Shown here: one piece after another, positions 60,746-64,000 of the stretch
Layout of the letters: the number at the start of each line of letters is the position of its first letter
How positions within the stretch are numbered: position 1 is the stretch's first letter
Source: Sphingomonas sp.
GTDB lineage: Bacteria > Pseudomonadota > Alphaproteobacteria > Sphingomonadales > Sphingomonadaceae
Length of the DNA stretch: 64,000 bases
Reading direction: 5' to 3'
Assembly (NCBI RefSeq): GCF_003248515.1
Contig: NZ_QFOB01000016.1
Coordinates: 3,676-67,675, forward strand
The notes under the pieces: model-generated
What the model was told of the DNA's origin: nothing
Seen by the model: the letters and a program-made list of their open reading frames with translations, nothing else
Databases searched by the model: none
Program-made: the position numbers and the translations under genes

Positions 60746-61189
60746 ATGGCAGACCGTGTTTCAGCGACAATCACGATCGGCGGCACCGTCCCCGCCGCCC
60801 TCCTTGCCGATTTCATCGCCCTGGTCGTCGGCGAGGGGCTCTCGACCGAATGGGACGGGCCGGAGTTTGCCGAATCCGAACTCCGGGGCGATGATCCGCT
60901 CCAACTGATGGCGCACGAGGTTGCTTGGGGCCGGTTCGAAGAGCTCGAGGCCTTTTGTGCGGCAAACGCCCTGCCCTTCGCGCGCTGGTCCGGTGCCTAT
61001 GGCGGCGAATGGGGCGCCGAGCGCGTGGTGTTCAAGGGCGACGGCGAGCCCCGATCCTATATCGCCGACGAGGAGGATCGCATTCTCGTGGACCTCGCCA
61101 CGATCGAGCAGCTTTCGACCATCGACAACATTCACGCTCACTTCGCCGCTGCCGACATCGTGATCCCACCGCTCCGCGTCGGGAAATAG
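60746..61189 (+). CDS. Conserved hypothetical protein
   Basis: A 147-residue acidic protein of unknown function. ATG with AGGAG six bases upstream. Visible: an N-terminal strand pair (RVSATITIGGTVPAALLADFIALV), a central 'FEELEAFCAANALPFARWSGAYGGEWGAERVVFKGDGEPRSY' and a C-terminal helix (IEQLSTIDNIHAHFAAADIVIPPL). No membrane segment or catalytic motif is evident. It lies in the accessory cluster between the macro-like gene and an XRE regulator. Confidence 0.7.
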   Translation: MADRVSATITIGGTVPAALLADFIALVVGEGLSTEWDGPEFAESELRGDDPLQLMAHEVAWGRFEELEAFCAANALPFARWSGAYGGEWGAERVVFKGDGEPRSYIADEEDRILVDLATIEQLSTIDNIHAHFAAADIVIPPLRVGK

Positions 61190-61219
61190 CGCCGGCTCTT
61201 TTGGCGGCGCTTTCCGGAA

Positions 61220-61471
61220 CTACGTACCCGGAGAGAGCATCTCCGCGACACCGCTGCCGACAACGTCGGCCAACTTCACCATCGTATCGAGGGTCGGGTT
61301 GGCGCTGCCCCGTTCGATGCTGGCGAGGTACGATGCGGAGATACCCGCCCGCCGAGACAGATCGGCGCGGGTAAGACCGGCGTCCTTGCGCTTGTGCTTG
61401 AGGCATCGACCGAACGCGCGGGCTGCTACCCGGTCGGCGCGCTCTTCGATTTCTGGTTCTTGGTTGCCCAT
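61220..61471 (-). CDS. XRE-family HTH regulator
   Basis: An 83-residue Cro/C1-type repressor with HTH_3 domain RADLSRRAGISASYLASIERGSANPTLDTMVKLADVV. The ATG at 61471 is preceded by GGAGG at four bases; a longer frame is possible. It is a paralogue of the protein at 44673-44921. It stands next to the folded element at 61536-61646 and could control the accessory genes on either side. Confidence 0.83.
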   Translation of the reverse strand: MGNQEPEIEERADRVAARAFGRCLKHKRKDAGLTRADLSRRAGISASYLASIERGSANPTLDTMVKLADVVGSGVAEMLSPGT

Positions 61472-61535
61472 GACGCCTCCGATCGGGAAGCCGGCGACGC
61501 GCCTCAAGGGCGCGTCGTCGCTTCGGAACCGGGTG

Positions 61536-61646
61536 CTTGAAACCTAGAACGAGCTAGGCGCGAACGCCTTTAGGCCGGGTGGCCCTGGACATACGCGTCC
61601 GCCACCCGGTCGAATCGAACCGGCTCTCGTTCTGCGAGGTTTCAAG
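61536..61646. ncRNA. Nested inverted repeats forming a three-way junction (RNA or ssDNA element)
   Basis: Closing stem: CTTGAAACCTAGAACGAG (61536-61553) pairs fully with 61626-61646 except for a three-base bulge (GCG). Inside are a hairpin AGGCG-CGAA-CGCCT (61556-61569) and a longer hairpin, 61573-61582 with 61602-61611 (ten pairs, one G-T), capped by GGAC/GTCC around ATACGC. Most of the 111 bases are paired. It could be a structured RNA, an oriT- or Frpo-like single-strand element, or a recombination site. Confidence 0.5.
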
Positions 61647-61787
61647 GCCCCGACTGCATCGCTGCAGCGTCCATATCGCTAACGGGCGCTGCCGCCGAAC
61701 GCCAGCATCGATCGCGCCGCTCGACCGCGGTTCGCTCCGTTACTGACCCGCGCGCTCGCTCGATCGAGCCGCCGTGCGCCGACAAAT

Positions 61788-61832
61788 AGAGGAGAGGAGG
61801 CCTTTGGCCCGGGCGGGCGCATCTCGCGCCCG
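61788..61832 (+). promoter_or_regulatory. Two-hairpin leader motif, copy C
   Basis: Purine tract AGAGGAGAGG, hairpin 1 GGCC-TTT-GGCC (61799-61809), hairpin 2 CGGGCGC-ATCTC-GCGCCCG (61814-61832), then GGAGGAG that overlaps the foot of hairpin 2 and the ATG at 61847. Hairpin 2 could hide the ribosome-binding site. Confidence 0.6.
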
Positions 61833-61846
61833 GAGGAGCCAAGCCG

Positions 61847-62482
61847 ATGTTCTACGACACTCCCTACCGCCATAATCAAGCGCTCGCGCCGGACGGACTC
61901 GAGACATTGCCGGCCGCGCTGCACGCCCTGAATGCCGCGGTCGACGACTGCCGACGTGCCGGCAAGCCGGTCGCGCGCGATGCGGCCGTCATCCTGCTGA
62001 TCGGCAATCTCGCCGACGTCGCCGAACGGTCGGCCCCGGAAGCCGCCGCGCTACGCCTGAGGTGCGTCGCCGATCGTGCCGCCGTGCTGGCAACCCCTGC
62101 CCTGCTCGACATCGCAGGCCATGACCTCAGCGGTGAAGCAGCGGCGAAACGCATTTTCCACTATCAGGCGCGCCGCGCACTGACCCAGCTCGCCGAGGCA
62201 ATGGGACTCGACCCGGCCACCACGCGGATCACGACCGCGCTCGGCAACGACCGCGAGGACGGAACCAGCGAACTGCGCCATTCCGACATAGGCATCCGGG
62301 TCGTCCCGCGGAGCTTCCTTCCCGCAAGCGAGGTCAGCTTCAACCGCTGCGTCCGCGGCGAACCCGCCGGCAAGGTCCATCACGCACCGATCGCCGAGCT
62401 GCTCGATGCGCCCGCTTTTTCGCACCGGGTCGCCGAGACGATCGGCGGCGTCGGTCGAGCGGTCCTTGCGGTCGCCGCCTGA
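61847..62482 (+). CDS. Conserved hypothetical protein
   Basis: A 211-residue soluble protein I do not recognise. Mostly helical N-terminal half (LPAALHALNAAVDDCRRAGKPVARDAAVILLIGNLADVAE), middle helix pair (RIFHYQARRALTQLAEAMGL), then a C-terminal beta segment with HSDIGIRVVPRSFLPASEVSFNRC. Strong GGAGGAG before the ATG, preceded by leader copy C. In the same direction as the following three genes. Confidence 0.7.
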   Translation: MFYDTPYRHNQALAPDGLETLPAALHALNAAVDDCRRAGKPVARDAAVILLIGNLADVAERSAPEAAALRLRCVADRAAVLATPALLDIAGHDLSGEAAAKRIFHYQARRALTQLAEAMGLDPATTRITTALGNDREDGTSELRHSDIGIRVVPRSFLPASEVSFNRCVRGEPAGKVHHAPIAELLDAPAFSHRVAETIGGVGRAVLAVAA

Positions 62483-62511
62483 TCTCTCCCGAAACCCGAA
62501 AGGACACCATC

Positions 62512-63120
62512 ATGGGATGGCTATTCATCCGCGATATGGGCGCGCACGCGACTGCGCGCGCCTATCTCGATGCGCAGTTCACTTACGCGCGCGATGATCA
62601 TCGTCTTGCCGTGCTCGCGTCATCGATGGTCGGCAGCACCTATTATGCCGCGGCCGAGCGGATCGAGGCCGCCAGCGGTCGCGAAGTCTTCGCGATCGTC
62701 TGCCTGACCCGCACGAGCACGGGCGCGCGCGACGGCTGTACGTTCGGCTACAAGGACATGACCGAGCATATGGGGCCGCACGAGAGCGACTGTCCCGCGC
62801 GTCTTCTAGATCTCCTTACCGAAACCCAGAGCGACTATGCGCTCGCCTGGCGGGCGCGGTGTCGCGCCAATCTTGTTCAGAACAGGCTCCGCCAGGCGAA
62901 GCCGACGCCGCGGCCGGGCCAGACGATCGTGTTCGAAGAAGCGATGCGCTTCAGCGACGGACGCGAACGCACACGCTTCGAGGTCGTCGCCAACCCGAAG
63001 GGCCGCGTACCGCTCTTTCGCGACCCCGAAACGCGCGTACTCTGCCGCGTCCCCGCATTCCGCAAGCGCGGTTATCGGTTGATCAATCCGGCCGTCTCGC
63101 CGGCCGAGGCAACGTCGTGA
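62512..63120 (+). CDS. Conserved plasmid-borne hypothetical protein (DUF6927-like)
   Basis: A 202-residue protein beginning MGWLFIRDMGAHATARAYLDAQFTY, with the further conserved segments STYYAAAERIEAASGREVFAIVCLTR, FGYKDMTEHMGPHESDCPARLLDLL and a C-terminal FRKRGYRLINP. I recall this N-terminus from a family annotated DUF6927 on sphingomonad plasmids; the name should be checked. The Asp/His/Cys set around 'MTEHMGPHESDCP' could be a metal or nucleotide site. It overlaps the next gene by 4 bases. Confidence 0.65.
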   Translation: MGWLFIRDMGAHATARAYLDAQFTYARDDHRLAVLASSMVGSTYYAAAERIEAASGREVFAIVCLTRTSTGARDGCTFGYKDMTEHMGPHESDCPARLLDLLTETQSDYALAWRARCRANLVQNRLRQAKPTPRPGQTIVFEEAMRFSDGRERTRFEVVANPKGRVPLFRDPETRVLCRVPAFRKRGYRLINPAVSPAEATS

Positions 63121-63341
63121 CCGCCTCCGCCGCCGTCGATGGCACCTACGGATTCGTCCTCGCGACGCGCGATCCGACCCACGGCCTCAGTTTCTGGTCT
63201 GCGGACTATGGCTACGGGCCGCTCTTCAACGCCACCGTCTTCAGCGAGGCCGATGCCGCTGCGCATGCGCCGGCGATCGCCGATGATCAGCTCGAATGGC
63301 TGGCGCTGCCGGCGCCGCTGGTCCCGAGGTCCGAGCGATGA
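63117..63341 (+). CDS. Small hypothetical protein
   Basis: A 74-residue protein in a GTGA overlap with the upstream gene and an ATGA overlap with the PAPS-reductase-family gene, so likely translated as part of that unit. The sequence TYGFVLATRDPTHGLSFWSADYGYGPLFNATVFSEADAAAHA looks like a small beta-rich fold. No function can be given. Confidence 0.6.
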   Translation: MTASAAVDGTYGFVLATRDPTHGLSFWSADYGYGPLFNATVFSEADAAAHAPAIADDQLEWLALPAPLVPRSER

Positions 63342-63988
63342 CGCGGCCCCCCGTGATCGCGGCCTGGGGCGCCGGCGTCGATTCGACGGCCATGATCGTC
63401 GAACTTGCCCAACGCGGCGAGCCTCTCGACATGGTGCTGTTCGCCGATCCCGGGTCGGAGAAAGCCGGCACTTACGCGTTCATTCCCATCTTCCGACAGT
63501 GGATGGCCGACCGCGGCATTCCGTCGGAAATCGTGCGGTATCGGCCCCGCAACTTCAAGCACTGGCCGCCCTACGCGACCATTGCCGAGAACATGCTGAC
63601 CAACGCGACCCTGCCCAGCGTCGTGTTCAATCGCGGGTCCTGTTCGCAGAAATGGAAAGCGAGCGCGCAGGATGCCTGGACGGCGGAATGGGAGCCGGCG
63701 CGGCGGTGCTGGGATGCCGGCGAGCGGGTTGTGAAACTGATCGGCTACGACGCCTCAGCGCGGGATACGCAGCGCTATCACCATGCGATTGGCTGTGAGG
63801 ATCCCCGCTACGCATATCGTTACCCGCTGCGGGAATGGATGTGGGACCGTCCACGCTGCGAGCAGCGGATCATCGACGCCGGTCTGCCCCTTCCGCCCAA
63901 ATCGAGCTGCTGGCTGTTATGTTTGCAGATGGTGTCTCGTCTCACCGCAACCCTTTATTTATGGGCTACAAAATTATCCGCCGTTTGA
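63338..63988 (+). pseudogene. PAPS-reductase-family protein 2, 3' end disrupted
   Basis: The first 190 or so residues are a PP-loop ATP pyrophosphatase of the PAPS reductase family (PPVIAAWGAGVDSTAMIVELAQRG; the loop reads GAGVDS), with LFADPGSEKAGTY and 'NRGSCSQKWKA'. At 'LPPKSSCW', where the family continues with a second Cys-Pro motif, the frame runs into AT-richer DNA and ends after 24 unrelated residues (LLCLQMVSRLT and on). The C-terminus is therefore lost, probably by insertion of a mobile element. Start by ATGA overlap with the upstream small gene. Confidence 0.72.
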
Positions 63989-64000
63989 GACGATCCGAGG
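63913..64000. mobile_element. Possible end of an inserted mobile element
   Basis: From about 63913 the sequence becomes AT-richer and breaks the PAPS-reductase-family gene. It contains the inverted pair TCGTCTCA (63937-63944) and TGAGACGA (63986-63993). Only 88 bases are visible, with no transposase, so the element type is not assigned; the TCGTCTCA core recalls terminal repeats of some Tn3-type elements. Confidence 0.4.

Larger units (their letters stand above)
61472..61846. other. 375-base gene-free region with folded element and leader copy C
   Basis: No gene is supported here. It contains the XRE ribosome-binding site, the three-way-junction element (61536-61646), a plain stretch (61650-61785) in which I see nothing, and leader copy C directly before the 61847 gene. 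Confidence 0.6.

Noticed and set aside
61570..61646. Possible tRNA remnant because of GGTCGAATC-like sequence
   Set aside because: The flanking stems do not give a cloverleaf; the pairing is that of the nested inverted repeat.
1..64000. CRISPR array
   Set aside because: No set of regularly spaced identical repeats was seen; the only repeat family is the scattered 17-bp motif, which is in both orientations and unevenly spaced.

Overview
The window is high-GC, mostly leaderless-gap DNA with many 1-8 base gene overlaps. Its gene families (TonB receptor, Ltp/DUF35 thiolase pairs, PcaIJ-type CoA-transferase, a virB/virD4 set, RPA- and RepC-type initiators, a strawberry-notch helicase-methylase) point to a sphingomonad-type alphaproteobacterium. 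I read it as part of a large catabolic conjugative plasmid, or an element that replicates like one, because candidate iterons and two replication initiators lie next to a full type IV secretion operon. No relaxase or definite oriT is visible, so the element extends beyond the window.

Region 1 (1-28.9 kb) is a catabolic island in alternating operons. After the tail of a TonB-dependent receptor come two alpha/beta hydrolases. A minus-strand operon follows: enoyl-CoA hydratase, CoA-transferase A and B, thiolase-like protein, DUF35, amidohydrolase. Next are MmgE/PrpD, a second thiolase/DUF35 pair, and two adjacent class III CoA-transferases. A seven-gene minus-strand operon comes next (class II aldolase, TcuA-like and TcuB-like proteins, GST, SDR, DoxX, MFS). 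The island ends with two FAH-family hydrolases, a small NTF2-like protein, a flavin monooxygenase with an extradiol dioxygenase, a dienelactone hydrolase, an SMP-30 lactonase, a LysR regulator, an MFS permease and an intradiol-type dioxygenase. Together they fit uptake, hydroxylation, ring cleavage and CoA-dependent side-chain shortening of an aromatic or cyclic compound. The substrate cannot be read from the sequence.

Region 2 (29-44.6 kb) is the transfer operon: an XRE/recombinase-like control pair, a cell-wall hydrolase fusion, a TrbM/KikA-like protein, VirB1, an LPD7 protein, VirB2-VirB6 with an EexN-type exclusion lipoprotein, a VirB7-like lipoprotein, VirB8-VirB11 and VirD4.

Region 3 (44.7-48 kb) is the replication module: an XRE regulator, six copies of a 17-bp repeat, a RepC-like initiator with an AT-richer central segment, and an RPA-family initiator.

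Region 4 (48.2-64 kb) resembles a plasmid leading region or anti-defence module: a secreted HNH-like nuclease, SSB, an HNH protein, a primase/Toprim protein, a 1399-residue methylase-helicase, a ParB-like protein, an ArdC-like zincin, two PAPS-reductase-family proteins and several small unknowns. At least three genes here are preceded by a recurrent two-hairpin leader, and a folded three-way-junction element lies at 61.5 kb. The last gene is broken near the window end by unrelated AT-richer DNA.
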